From NCBI RefSeq assembly GCF_001632365.1, contig NW_024468590.1, positions 54,384-118,383 of the forward strand: 64,000 nt of DNA. The letters are read 5' to 3'. This DNA comes from Laetiporus sulphureus 93-53 (Eukaryota > Basidiomycota > Agaricomycetes > Polyporales > Laetiporaceae). The position numbers and the translations under genes were made by a program. This document shows, piece after piece, positions 22,920-33,965 of this stretch. Within the stretch, counting starts at the first letter, position 1, and the number at the start of each line of letters is the position of its first letter. The notes beneath the pieces are model-generated. The model was not told the DNA's origin. It made no database searches and worked only from the letters and a program-made list of their open reading frames with translations.

Positions 22920-23786
22920 TCACTCGACCGTGGTGGGTAGCTGGTCAATGCACTCGCGAATGACGCGCAACGTCTCGTTCTTGTCATAGAGCACGCGACT
23001 GCAGCTGGCACACCGCGCATCCCAACACGTACGCGCAGCCGACCACTCGAGCAGGCCGCTCCCACAGATGGTGTCGCCGAGCGGACGGACGTCCATCTCG
23101 AGGATGATGACGTACTTGAGCTCGCGCCAAGTGTGGTAGTCGACGATCTCACCGCAGTTCGAGCAGAATGTGTCCGTGTCGTCATTGACGAATGGCGGGT
23201 CGTTCAGCCGCCGTCGCAGCGCCTCCCGCCTGGCGTGGTGCAGCTCAATGAGGCTGAGAAGTGCCGGTGTCCCGAGCTTGAGAAGCGTCGGACGGTGCTC
23301 CGGGGCATGCAGATCAATGGTGAGGGTTTTCTGAGAGGCAACGCGTGCCTCGTCATGCCAGCCGTAGCGGCATGCCATCGCATAAAGTCGTAGCGGTTCC
23401 GCGAGAAACGACGGCGTCATCACCAGTGCTCGCACGACGGACATCGGACCGGGCATATCGTACTTCTCAGCGGCAAGCAGGAGGGGCTCGACCACGGCGT
23501 ACGAGTCGAGCGCAGGAATAGGGAGGCCGCTGATCATTTGCAGCAAGCTTTCGAGCGTCGCCGTGTCCTCGTCGAGGTAGATGGCGTCAGCAGCACTGGG
23601 TGACTCGCCACGCGGAGGAAGCGAGAACATAGAGCGGAACCACCCCGACGTCGTCTTGAGAGTGAATGAGTGCATGCGGAAGAGGGTGCGGTCTTTTGAG
23701 CCGAGGATCACGTCCCCGTCCGGAGAGGAGAACAGGGGATGAAATTGGGCGGGAGGACAGTCGGAATCGTCAGCATCCGCTTGCAT
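22920..23786 (-). CDS. BTB/POZ domain protein with C-terminal CxxC pairs
   Basis: A single-exon frame of 288 aa. The N-terminal half is a BTB fold (about residues 15-115): HPLFSSPDGDVILGSKDRTLFRMHS, read in two parts, then the strand/helix pattern FTLKTTSGWFRSMFSL. This BTB family is greatly expanded in Agaricomycetes and its partners are largely unknown. The C-terminal part has two CxxC pairs, FCSNCGE and DARCASCSR, separated by about 55 residues, which could bind zinc. The stop at 22920 directly overlaps a perfect donor (GTC GA|GTGAGT); splicing to GCTTCAG would replace the last residue and stop with about ten others, so the exact end is uncertain. Confidence 0.8.
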   Translation of the reverse strand: MQADADDSDCPPAQFHPLFSSPDGDVILGSKDRTLFRMHSFTLKTTSGWFRSMFSLPPRGESPSAADAIYLDEDTATLESLLQMISGLPIPALDSYAVVEPLLLAAEKYDMPGPMSVVRALVMTPSFLAEPLRLYAMACRYGWHDEARVASQKTLTIDLHAPEHRPTLLKLGTPALLSLIELHHARREALRRRLNDPPFVNDDTDTFCSNCGEIVDYHTWRELKYVIILEMDVRPLGDTICGSGLLEWSAARTCWDARCASCSRVLYDKNETLRVIRECIDQLPTTVE

Positions 23787-24669
23787 TTGGGCTGTACGGT
23801 GTAGTAGCAGTAGAGATGAGTGTAATTATCAGAGAACAGTGAATGGGCAAGCTGCAGTGTGGCACGAGTGGCGTCGTGACCGCCGGCCAAGATCAGCACA
23901 TGGCATTTAGGCGCCCTACGCCGCCACATCCTCGCCACCAGGTTAGTCTGAGCGTATCTTCCCGTCCTTCGAACAAGCTCACAACCCTAATCTTGAAATA
24001 GACTCTCAGCGGCATCGGGCATCGACGTATGGAAATTCCATCTCCACCACGAAAGACGATTTCCATCAGGGAGTCGCGTGCGGAAACACGGATTCCATTA
24101 TCTGTCCTATTTTCTTCAGATTCCTCCACTCATTAATCGAGTGTGAAATTCGCTGGTGGGGACACCGATCTTATGCTGGATGTACGCGGAGACCGCGATC
24201 TCAGGGAGATGCCCTAATCTCGGTGGACTCCCGGTCTCCATATGGTCCTTGATGGTCCAAATGGAGATTTCGGCGGCAGTGCCTAGGAACTCGATATTTG
24301 GGCAAGTGCTGGGCGTTTCAATCGGGGCTTATATTCGCTAAGCTGCTATACGTCAATGGGCACCAAGAAACTGACCACTCGGCCTCTCCTGAGCGGTTGT
24401 CTTCCGATGATTTCGCGATATTAACGGTGGCGCTCAAGCTAGTAGCGGTTGCTAACTTAACTATCGACCCTGACAATCCACATGATACATCACGGAGAAC
24501 GTACCTCATACAGTATCGGCAATTGTAGCGAAGTTGGACGACTCCGCACTTTGGTCGAGACTTGTACAAGAAGGCAAATATTGGGCGATGAGTTCTTGGT
24601 CTACTCTGGTCCTTCTCGGCGAAGGAACCCTCTTCCGTTTTTTCAGCTCAGTCTCAAGGCCTCGCACGT
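23787..24669. promoter_or_regulatory. Divergent intergenic region between the BTB and DUF6534 genes
   Basis: 883 bp between two head-to-head genes, so it should carry both promoters. Open frames here are short and of random composition. No TATA box stands out. Confidence 0.35.
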
Positions 24670-26272
24670 ATGGACAGCTCGGACTCCAAGATCGTACACG
24701 ATTATCTGGGTCCCATCATAATTGCAGTCGCAATCAACGCGTTCTTGTTTGGGTATTGCTCCATACAGTACTTCCAGTATCTCCGCTCTGAAGGCGCAGG
24801 TACGTGCTGCGATCGGTTCGTGAACTGCAGTGTTCTGCTCGGTGAATTAGTCTCAGATTCATTCCTCCAGACTACTTGTATGTTATGTATGCCTGGTCGG
24901 TGGTTGTCATACGGCAATCTCGTGGTACATGCTGTGGTACTATGCCGTTGATAATTTCGGGTCCCCAAAGCATTTGGAAGACACTCCATGGCCGTATGTG
25001 ACGACACGTCTCTTCGTTGTATTGTACGTGATTCACGTTTTCTCGTCGATCTGCGCTCACACGATGTAACTAAATGGCAGAGTATCTTGTCCCATACAGC
25101 AATTCTTCGCTTGGCGGGTGAAGATCTTGGGTACAAGCAAGCCGCTCTTTGTCATCTCGTCAACGCTCTCTATATCAGGTGCCGCGCTGATAGTCGTTGA
25201 TACCATTATAACTCTCGGCTCTTCCGAGTGCGTGCGCCGTAAAGGGTTACTGGTGCTGCGAAAACTTAATCCCACACAGATCGTCACGGGATATGCCCGA
25301 CGTTGATCTGACCAACGTCGGACTTACCATTGCATCTGCATGCGACCTGCTGATAGCGTACGTCTAAAGAAGACGTATAATACGCTTCTGACGCTGTTGT
25401 TGTAGTTTCTCGCTGCTCTATTACCTGCTGAAAAGCCGTACAGGATTCAAAAGTAAGTCCAGCTCTGTGATACCTTTCGATAATGCTAACAAGGTACTAT
25501 CAGGAACGGACAATGTAATTTTGCGCTTGATAAACACCTGCGTGCAGACTTCATTAATTAACGCTATGGTCTCGGTGAGAATCTCCTCGCTTGTGCCAGA
25601 TATCTTCCACTAATCAGAAGACCTGCATCCAGTCGCTTGATCTCGCTTTCTTTGTGAGTCCTCATTCGGATTGCGACGCACAACGGCTAAGTGTTTGAAA
25701 CAGAACGCATTCAAAAATGCCAATTGGTGCTTCATATTTGCTATTGTGCGTATTGTGGCACGATTTCGAAAGAATGTCTGATTGAAACTGGTGACAGCCA
25801 ATGGGCCATGTCTACACGTAAGTACGCTGATTCGCCGCTGTTCTCGCTCGAACCGTCTCACAGTGTTTCATCATAGAATCTCCTTGTTAGCTGTGAGTAC
25901 CACACATCTTCAAGGTTATGTGGTAACGTCTGACGCTCATCAGCTGTTAACGTCAAGAGCATCATTGAGGGAAAAATTCGGGGGGATCACAGAGATCAAC
26001 CTACCAGATACAGTAAGTTGCCTGCAAGCCATATTTGTTCTCTGCCTCAAGTGGCCCGTCATCAGATCGCAAGTCCCTTCAACTTACGTCAATTATTCAA
26101 TAATCGCATCCAGCCAACGGAGATTCGGGTTGCTGTGGAGCAACGGGTTGAGTTGGACGATGGAACACCTTGCAGGCGTGGTACAGAGTCCCCTGTGAAG
26201 ATCAAAGAAATGCGCAAGTCTGGCGCTAGTACTCCCGATGAAACCGACAATTACGAGCTGAGTGCGCCATGA
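24670..26272 (+). CDS. DUF6534-family multi-pass membrane protein, one frame break
   Basis: Exons are 24670..24799, 24857..25023, 25081..25227, 25280..25357, 25406..25452, 25504..25574, 25618..25653, 25704..25745, 25798..25817, 25877..25892, 25944..26012 and 26066..26272. The family is a basidiomycete-expanded set of seven-helix-like proteins of unknown function. Signatures in order: DYLGPIIIAVAINAFLFGY, SWYMLWYYAVDNFGSP, PIQQFFAWRVKILGTS, DVDLTNVGLTIASACDLLIA, TGFKRTDNVILRLI and the terminal GHVYTISLLALLTSRASLRE, followed by a polar cytoplasmic tail. In exon 2 the frame entering after DSFLQ (24857..24870) and the frame of LLVCYVCLVGG (from 24872) differ by one base, as if one extra A were present. 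The alternative is a 94-nt first intron ending at 24870, which would delete the conserved linker. Either way the first membrane-segment region needs checking. Confidence 0.8.
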
Positions 26273-26761
26273 TGGTACGGTGGATCCGTTATTCGCGACA
26301 ATTGACATTTAGGAGTTGTAGGCAACCTTCCGTTAAAATAGTCCGTGTATTAGTCGACGTGCCCATACGATACGTACTTTTATCTTCCGTCGGCACACGC
26401 AGTCGGTGTCTCGTGGACGATCGTCCGCCTGTGCAGATTGCTCGTTTTGAGATTTCGAGATGAAACGCGTTTTCAACTCTTCGTCTCGAAATCATGGACT
26501 TGTACTATCACTTTTCATTTACAAGCGTTTGCGATGGGCTCGAATAATGTTGTCATTTTCCTCATGGTGGGTGGCGAGGTGGCGAGTGACACGCGGTGGC
26601 TGGAAGTACCGCGAGTGGCTCTAAGTTGGGCCGCACAGTACGCGTGCATTCGCCAATCGCCTTGGCCACTTCCACCGCGCTTGAGCCCATCACCCCCGCT
26701 TTTTCGCTTTCAACCTCTCGCACACCGCAATCACAACGCTCACAAAGGATCGATAATTACC
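26273..26761. other. Intergenic, no gene seen
   Basis: 489 bp between two genes on the same strand. The last 100 bp before 26762 are CT- and CA-rich, as in many basidiomycete leaders. A frame is open upstream of the RING start, but it reads as leader sequence. Confidence 0.4.
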
Positions 26762-27781
26762 ATGCCTGCAGCTCGAGCTCGCAGTCGCCAGCCGTTGCAT
26801 TCGCAGCCGACCAACGCTACTCGCATCGTCCCCGACGTGGACGTGATAATCCTCTCTTCAGACGATGAGGCTCCAGCCAAGGCTCCCTCGAGCCCCAACA
26901 AGCCAAAGGCGAAAGGCAGAATGCGGGCGGGGACGCCGTTCCCATTCCCCCCTAATGTTGAGATTGTCGAGATATCTTCCGATGAAGAGGCGCTCAAGTC
27001 GAAGACCGTCCACCGTTCAAAGAGCACGATTGGCAACGTGCAGCATCAGATGAAGAGCATGCAGGATGTGAGCATGCCATATGCACCAGCTATAAACAAC
27101 AGTTCTGATTACTGTGATATTGGGCGCCTCAGGAGATCGCGCGTCTCAAAGGAGAGCTTTCAAGTGCGAAAGCGCGGGCACGAGAGATGGAGAAAGCTTC
27201 GCAGCAGGCGATGTCTGGGGTACGTACTGGCGTTGTTCGTCGCATGGCTCCCGTTCTCACGTTCTATCCAGTCATCGTTAGACGATGCAACCAACTGCGA
27301 GATTTGCACGCTTCGTATGTGGACGCCGAGCACGTACGTCCGTCATCCTTATTGCCACACGTTGTTGACTGATTGTGTGACGGCTAGTCTCGCATGCGGC
27401 CACACGTTCTGCCAGAACTGCCTGCAAGGGTGGTTCGGTAGCCAACTCGCACAATACATGAGCACTCACCCCCATCACAACATGCCGAACTTGGAGGCAT
27501 ACCGCATCGCTCTTCGAGACCCCTTCCTGTCAGCCCAACAGCGCATCGAGCTGGAGTCACAACTCCGCGTAGCCATCCTGCAGCATCATCCTGACTACAC
27601 TTGCCCGTCTTGCCGCGCGGTGGTAAAAGAACGGCCTATCGAGGTGTACGCCATCAAGTCTATCGTGCGATCCGCTGCTGGTGCAGCTGGAGAGACCAGT
27701 CCGACCAAATTTGCTCCGTCAAATGCGAGGAACCATGGCGGTTACAGGCTGGACAATCCTTGGGACGGATTCTTCCCTTGA
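26762..27781 (+). CDS. RING-finger protein with two SUMO-interaction-like motifs (STUbL-like)
   Basis: Exons are 26762..27067, 27133..27219, 27272..27333 and 27388..27781, 282 aa. The first 80 residues carry DVIILSSDDEA and VEIVEISSDEEA, each a hydrophobic core followed by Ser and acidic residues, the pattern of SUMO-interaction motifs. A coiled-coil stretch follows (about residues 103-132, DEIARLKGELSSAKARARE). The RING finger begins CEICTLRMW, continues LACGHTFCQNCLQGWF and closes after a long loop with YTCPSCRAVVKERPIEV. RING proteins act as ubiquitin E3 ligases; two SIMs plus a RING is the layout of SUMO-targeted ligases such as RNF4 and Slx8/Rfp. The RING assignment is secure; the SUMO link is inferred. 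Confidence 0.85.
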   Translation: MPAARARSRQPLHSQPTNATRIVPDVDVIILSSDDEAPAKAPSSPNKPKAKGRMRAGTPFPFPPNVEIVEISSDEEALKSKTVHRSKSTIGNVQHQMKSMQDVSMPYAPAINNSSDYCDIGRLRRSRVSKESFQVRKRGHERWRKLRSRRCLGYVLALFVAWLPFSRSIQSSLDDATNCEICTLRMWTPSTYVRHPYCHTLLTDCVTASLACGHTFCQNCLQGWFGSQLAQYMSTHPHHNMPNLEAYRIALRDPFLSAQQRIELESQLRVAILQHHPDYTCPSCRAVVKERPIEVYAIKSIVRSAAGAAGETSPTKFAPSNARNHGGYRLDNPWDGFFP

Positions 27782-28128
27782 ACGAGATTCAAAGCCCAGT
27801 TGAGTTGGCTGTCAGTTATAGTGGAACAGGATGCGTTTTCTTTGGAATCATGTCGGTTTGGATGTCAAAGTAACAGACTTATCTGCGGGTTCTCTTCAAT
27901 GCTTTTGGTCTATGCAATTGCTCAGTCTGTAAACCAGCAGTTTCATGTCATTATATACGCTGTACGCTATCATCATAGCATCGTTGTCGCGTTCTCGTCG
28001 TCCGTTCTGAGCGATATCCCAACCGATACGAATTGAAACGCTACAGTACATTGATGAGATATCCAATCAACGATATGGAACCAATTGCACTACATAGTGA
28101 TGAAATCATGAAAGATGCTAGATGGGCT
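27782..28128. other. Tail-to-tail intergenic region
   Basis: 347 bp between the 3' ends of the RING gene and the AT-hook protein gene. It is AT-rich and presumably holds both polyadenylation regions. No gene seen. Confidence 0.5.
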
Positions 28129-31100
28129 TTACTTAGTGAAAGATGTAAGTCCGGATTTCTTCTGTTTCTGAACGCCCGCGCCTGCTCTCCTGTCCTGCGG
28201 AATATGCGACTTTGTTACCGTGTCCGAATCCGACCCCGACTCGTCCGAGGAGGAGGAGCTCTCGTCATCACCTTCGATCTGGACAGTAACGCCACTCTTG
28301 TTGGCCACGGCCGGCGTCGACGACGCTCTGCTGCTGTCCAAGGGACGGAAAAGCTGCTGACTCGTCATATCCGACAGACGGCGGAACTGTGTTTTCGCAT
28401 TCCATAAACCTGAGCGCGCAGCCGGACGCTTCATGATGGTTAAAGCGCCATCGTCCGGGTCAGAGTCAATGGATGGAAATGGGGTTGGCATCGTGCCTTT
28501 CGCAGAGATGAGGTTCTGCGTATTTTGCTGCGTTTGATACTGACTATTGTCCGGTAGGAAGAGCGCATCACCTTCATCGGCATCCCTCGATTCTTGGCTT
28601 GCGGCATGCACATCCGATGCTGTGTCTTGAGAAGACTGAGATGCATTGTGATCATCCGCAACCTTAGCAACGGGTTGCGAGCTCGCCTTGCTACGCACGA
28701 TCTCAACTGCAAATAATCTCTTCGCCGGAAGGGGGCCTGTTCCAGATGCGCTGCGGGCGGGACTGCTTGACCCCAGCTCATCGAGCAGTGACTCTGGTTC
28801 AACAGTAAGCTCATCCCCACCCTGTGTCAACGTCGTCCAAGCCGGGGGCTGTACATCTTGAATGGTTGGGCGAGGTGTAGCCGAACCATCGTCGGCGGAG
28901 GGTTTATCGTCGTCGTCGGCAGTATTGGTCACAACTTTGAGCGCGCTAGCGGGCTTCACGCCTTTGACACTCTTCTTCGCGGCAGACGCTTTCTGTCGCG
29001 GGCTTGCCTTCTCCGCCTTCTCTGCCTCCTTGATCTTCTCGTCTGCAATCCTTTTCTTGGCAGCGGCTTGTTCTTTCTCCGCTTTCGTTCGAACTTTCCC
29101 CTCTTTTGATAGCGGCGGTCGTCCCCGTCGCTTCGCGGCGGATGGAGTGGGTGTCGTCAGCAGAGACGACTTGCGCGTCGTCAATGCAGCCTTCCGGGCA
29201 GACTTGCGAATCCGCGCAGCGATCGGCTCGGAATCGCTCTGAGGCAGTGATGAATCTGGCTTTGCGGCACGTGCAGGCGTTGACTGAGCTAGCTCCTCAA
29301 AGTTCTCCGAGGCAAGGACAGGCAGCTCGCTGTCCTTCGGGGTTCTCCCGCGACGGTCCTTCATGCGCTTCAACGTACCCTTTCTAGGTGAACTGTACGG
29401 AGACGAAGTACTCGGCCGCGACTCTTCGGCATCCTGCTCGATTGAGACGTTGTCCGGCATACTGTGATCGACGGCTTCTAGCAGGTCATCGGCTGGCAGG
29501 ATGATGTCTCCAATGTCTATGTTAGCCTGGCTCGGGTCAGGAATCACCAGCGTGATAGAGCCGACTACATCATCGGTGTCGGGCTGAATGGGAGGCTTGA
29601 TCGATGGCCCTGAGTCCGCGCTTCGTACTTCTGCTGCGGGGAGAGCTTCAGCGACTAATCTCTCCTCGCGCTCGTCATGGGACGGGGACGATGGCACTTC
29701 CGCATTCCTTGACGCAGCTTCTGTGAGGACGTCCAAATTCCTTTGCTCAATCCTGATCGTAGCATCAGCACTAGACGTGGACTTCGAGCTGTTTTGAACG
29801 CGGTCAGATTCTTGCGCAGGTGATTCCCCCAGAAGTTTGCTGCCCTGCGACGCATAGATTTTCTGGAATGTAGCTTTACCGTTCTTCTCCGCACTGCTCT
29901 GAGCTTCAAGCCCCTCCCGTCCAGCTGCCAAGTTTACTTGGGACTTATCGCCCTCTCGAGCGCTTGGCGACTTTCCTTCTCGCACTGAAACGGGTTTCTC
30001 TCTGACTGAGATGCCGTCCAGATTGAGGGGATTTTCGACGGTGCCCTACAGATCAATGTCAGCTGTCGAGAACTCGCTGCATCCAAGTCGATACAAACAT
30101 GCCTGTTTCAGAGTAGTATCTTGAGATGGAGGCACAACCTCTTCCTCTTCGTCGTTGAGATTCGCGTCCACACCCTCATTTGAACTGAATATAGCCCGGA
30201 TGTAACTTCGCGACAGACGGCGCTTTTGCTTGTCAAGCCCCATCTCCTCCTCCTCCTCCTCCTCCTCCTCATGAGCATCTTCATTCTCATCTTCACTACT
30301 GCTTTCCGAAGGTATCTCGTCAAGAATGCTGCGTCGTGACACAGGACCTCGGAGAAGGGCAGCGGATTCCATGTTCACCGAGCTCGCAGTGACATTGGCA
30401 GATTGCTTCACCCCAGCCTCGGCCTCGCCATCGCCCTCATCCTCGTCGTCACTGTTGGAGCTCTCGTCATCACTGCTGGAGCTCTCGTCGCTACTGCTTT
30501 CACCCTGGCCCTGGACCGTTACCTTTGTGCCAGCAGCAAGAGAAACGCCGGGGCTTGGCGGCTTTGACCGGGTCTCTGTGTCGATCGCGGCAACATTCGC
30601 CTGCGACAGCTCCGCATGGGGTTGTGGACCCGATGGCGAGTGAACGTCTTCGGAGGCTGCAGCCTCGGTCGTTCCAGTCGATTCTACAGCAGACCGCGAG
30701 GAGGAAAAGGAGGTAGTCCGCGGTAATGGAATAACTAGCGTGGGGTCTTTCGCGGGCAGAGCTGGGACATATCGCTCAGCGTCCGGAGGCGGAGTAGTAG
30801 CATTTCGCGAAGATTTACCTTCGACAGTTGTCCCACTCGTGGGTGCAACGGGAGTTCTACTCTCACTGCCCGGAACAGGAGGCGCAGGTCGAGTCGACGG
30901 CACCTCCTGCTCGACAGTCGGTTCCACTGTTGTGGTCTCCGGATCATCCCCCGGCACCCTAGACGTGCTTAGCTTGGACTTGCCCTGCTTCCCCTTAGCG
31001 ACGCGAGGCTGTACCTCAGGTGTCTTGTTGACCTCAGCATGGGAGGATGACGCACGCTTTTGGTCCACTATTTTGAAGATATCCGCCCACATGTTATCAT

Positions 31101-33798
31101 TATCAGACGCTGCTCAAGGGTCAGCTTAGCTGTCACATCCGATTTACTTGAGACTAGATTCGTACGTGAGCGAGCTGCCTTCTCCTCAGCAGGTTTAGTA
31201 GATGGTGTGTTCTTCTTGCCCTTGCGCCCCTTGGCCTTCGAAGCAGGCAAATGTGTTTCGACTGCCTCCTGCGATGCGCTTGCAGCTTCTATCCAAATGT
31301 CGATATGATTATAGCTTTGCAAGGAATGCAAATAGGGTAGAACGTACCGGCGGTAGGGCGCGGTTCAGATACATCGCTTGACGGTTGCGCAGTGGAACCT
31401 AATCAACGCGCAAAATTCGAACTCATACGAACAGTAATGTGCTAAAATCATCACTGACCTTTGGGACGCGAAACATTCGGCGATGAAGTCGACGCAGTAG
31501 CTACAGGGGCGGTACTCGATTCAAATACAACCTTGCGAGCCTTCTTCGCTTTAGTCTGTTTCGCAGCTGGTTCATCTTGAGGAGATGGGATTGCGTTTGC
31601 AGCAGGCGTCGAAGTCGGGGCGGTGGCAGGGTCAGGATCAGTCTCCGGTTGCTTTCCCTCTGCTTTCTTCTTCCTCGTCGTCTTCTTCGCTGGCTTGTTT
31701 TGCGCTGAGGCCTCTTCACTAGCAACGGCCTGCTCGACCACCTGGACGTCATGCACAGCCCCATCATCCTTCGGTCCCTCCTGCCCCGCACGCGTCTTCT
31801 TTGCCCTAGCCGGCCTTTTTGACGGCTCACCTACGGCTGGTTCAGGAGCTGGAGGGGCTGCCTCGACATCGGCAGCCTGCTGCTGCTGCGCGACCTGCTT
31901 TTTCGTCTTCTTCGCCGGCCTGCCAGACTTGCCCTTTGGGGTGGCAACTGGAGCAGCCGGAGAGGGAGCAGGCTCAGGCTCAGTCTCGGGCTCGGGCTCA
32001 GATTGGGATTGGGATTCGGACTCTTGTACTGGTGCCTTCGTCTTCTTCGCCTTGGCCGGCTTGTTGGGTTTTGCGGCTAAAGGAGGCTGAACAGCGGAGA
32101 GGACGGCTGGAGGCTGCTCTTCCTCCGTCTGCTTTTTTTTCTTCTGCCTTCTCTTCGTCGCACTATCTTGCTGTTCTGGGTTTGCGCTGACACCAGCGGG
32201 AGAGGTCGAAGCCGGGGCAGCCTCGGTCTCGGATGAAACTTCCTCGGCGGACTCTGTGTTACTCTCCACCTGCGTCTCCTTCCGCGCCGTCGCGGTACTG
32301 CTCTCTTCCGTCCGAACTCTTCGACGAGTCTGGGCCTTCTTCTGCTTCGCAGGCTCCTCCCGAACGTTCCCGCTCGTCTCTGGCCTACCGTCTTCGTCTT
32401 CACTCTGCACGGGAGAAACTGCGATCGTGACCTTCTTTTTCAGTTTCTTAGCAGGCGGGCCGGTTGCAGAGTCTTCCGGAGGGGCGGGCTGAGCGGCCAT
32501 AGGGGCATTGCGGTTACCTTCTTCATCATCAAGGACAGCGTGCTTCTTCTTCTTTTTCTGCTTCGCTAATTCCGCTCGCAGTCGTGCGGAAGGGCCAGAC
32601 TTGTCTGGTCGCCGGTCGGCAGGTGGCGAGGGTGAGAAAGATGGGCCTGCTACAGGCGCACTGCCTGTATCCGGCTCATCCTCCTCAAGGACGGCTGCTT
32701 CGCGGGAAGCAACGTCAGAGCCTTGTGAAAGCGTACGTTTGCGCTTCCTTGCTTTACCAGGTTCGGCCGTTTGCGCCGGTTCACCATCGTCTTCAGAGTT
32801 GCTTGCGCGCAAGGCCGACTTGTCCTGCGAGCTCTTGGGAGGTGAGGGTTCGGTGCCCGAAGGTTGTGGGATGTCCTTGTGCCGCCGTTTCGGCTTACTT
32901 GTGGACGGACCCGCCACAGGACTATCAGCAGGAGGCTCGGAAGCCGGAGGTGTCGCGTCTATAGTATGTGAGAGCTATACGATGTGACTGGCTGGCCTCG
33001 TGCGCAGTGCTTACCAGCAAGCTCGGAGGGTTGAGAGACTGGTTCAGAGGACTTTGCGTGCTTCGAATCCTTCTTCTGCTTCCTGCGTTTCTTTTTCGGG
33101 GGCTCGGCAGGAGCTTCGGTGGGTGGAGATGCAGTGTGCTGTCTATGGAGTACCTCTGCGGGTTCCGCTATGCGGCTTTGGTCCTCTTCCGTGTCCTCCT
33201 CCGCGTCCTACACGTGAGCATAAGTGAAATTCGTCGACAATGCTAGTGAATGCAATCTACCGATAAGTCCGCAGAACGATGCTTTCGTTTTCGCTTTGGA
33301 CGCACCTGCACTGAATCTATAGCAAGAGTTCGAGAAGTAATAAATACGCTTACGGTATCCTCTGATTGTTGGCGATGATGCTGCTCGCGATCGACGGGGT
33401 GCGACGGATCACCTATGGTGACGAGCACATGCAGGGTTGTGTTTGGTCGTGCGGTTACTACGGTAGCGCGAAAAGCCTCAAAGTCGCCCTCTGTACAAAT
33501 GAGTGCACGATTAGGCGGTATACTATCTCCAAGAGGGGGGGGGGGGGCTCACCATCCTCGAGGTCGACGGTGATATCGCCTTCCAAGTAGGCAAGCTTTA
33601 TGGTCTCGTCACGCAGCCGCAGCTTGTCCCTCACCGACTCGATAGTCTCACTGAGCGAGCGGTCTTTGGTCGGTGAGAATCCGGGGTGGGCATGAGAGGA
33701 AAGCGCGACTTACCTTTGAATATCCGCTTAAACGACCTGTTGGGCGCGCGGAACATGACGAAGGGAGAATTTTGTTCTGTATGATCATCGTTTGCCAT
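28129..33798 (-). CDS. Large disordered nuclear protein with AT-hook and beta-grasp-like N-terminus
   Basis: Exons by ascending coordinate: 28129..30045, 30103..31109, 31166..31288, 31348..31398, 31459..32958, 33015..33207, 33261..33305, 33354..33490, 33553..33663 and 33714..33798; 5169 nt, 1722 aa. The N-terminal 90 residues alternate strands and a helix (FVMFRAPNRSFKRIF, LSETIESVRDKLRLR, ETIKLAYLEGDITVDLED) and may be a ubiquitin/PB1-like fold. The rest is low complexity: Lys-rich blocks with PKKKRRKQKK and KKLKKKV, Ser/acidic runs, a Glu run (EEEEEEEE, near 30250) and one AT-hook core, KRRGRPPL, at about 29110-29133. It looks like a nuclear or nucleolar chromatin-associated protein of unknown function. 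One intron (30046..30102) begins with GC. Phase closure over ten exons supports the model. Confidence 0.75.
33535..33547. repeat. Homopolymer of 13 G in an intron
   Basis: Thirteen consecutive G on the plus strand, within the intron 33491..33552 of the AT-hook gene and directly before its GTGAGC donor on the minus strand (read there as poly-C). It is a likely length-variable and error-prone site. Confidence 0.95.
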
Positions 33799-33965
33799 CG
33801 GTATATGCAGTCAAAAGCGAGCACGGGGCGCGTCTGGCAACAGTGCACGAGGGAGAGAGCGCTGAAGAAATATAGCAGGCAGCGAGAGGCGGCGTTTCGT
33901 TTCCTTTTCGGGAAAAGCAGAAGGCGCAACACGCGCAAACATCCTCCTCGAGTCCTGCATTCACC
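33799..33965. promoter_or_regulatory. Compact bidirectional promoter
   Basis: Only 167 bp separate the start codons of the AT-hook gene (minus) and the NDUFB2-like gene (plus), so both must be driven from this interval or from sequence overlapping the other gene. No TATA box is evident. Confidence 0.5.
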
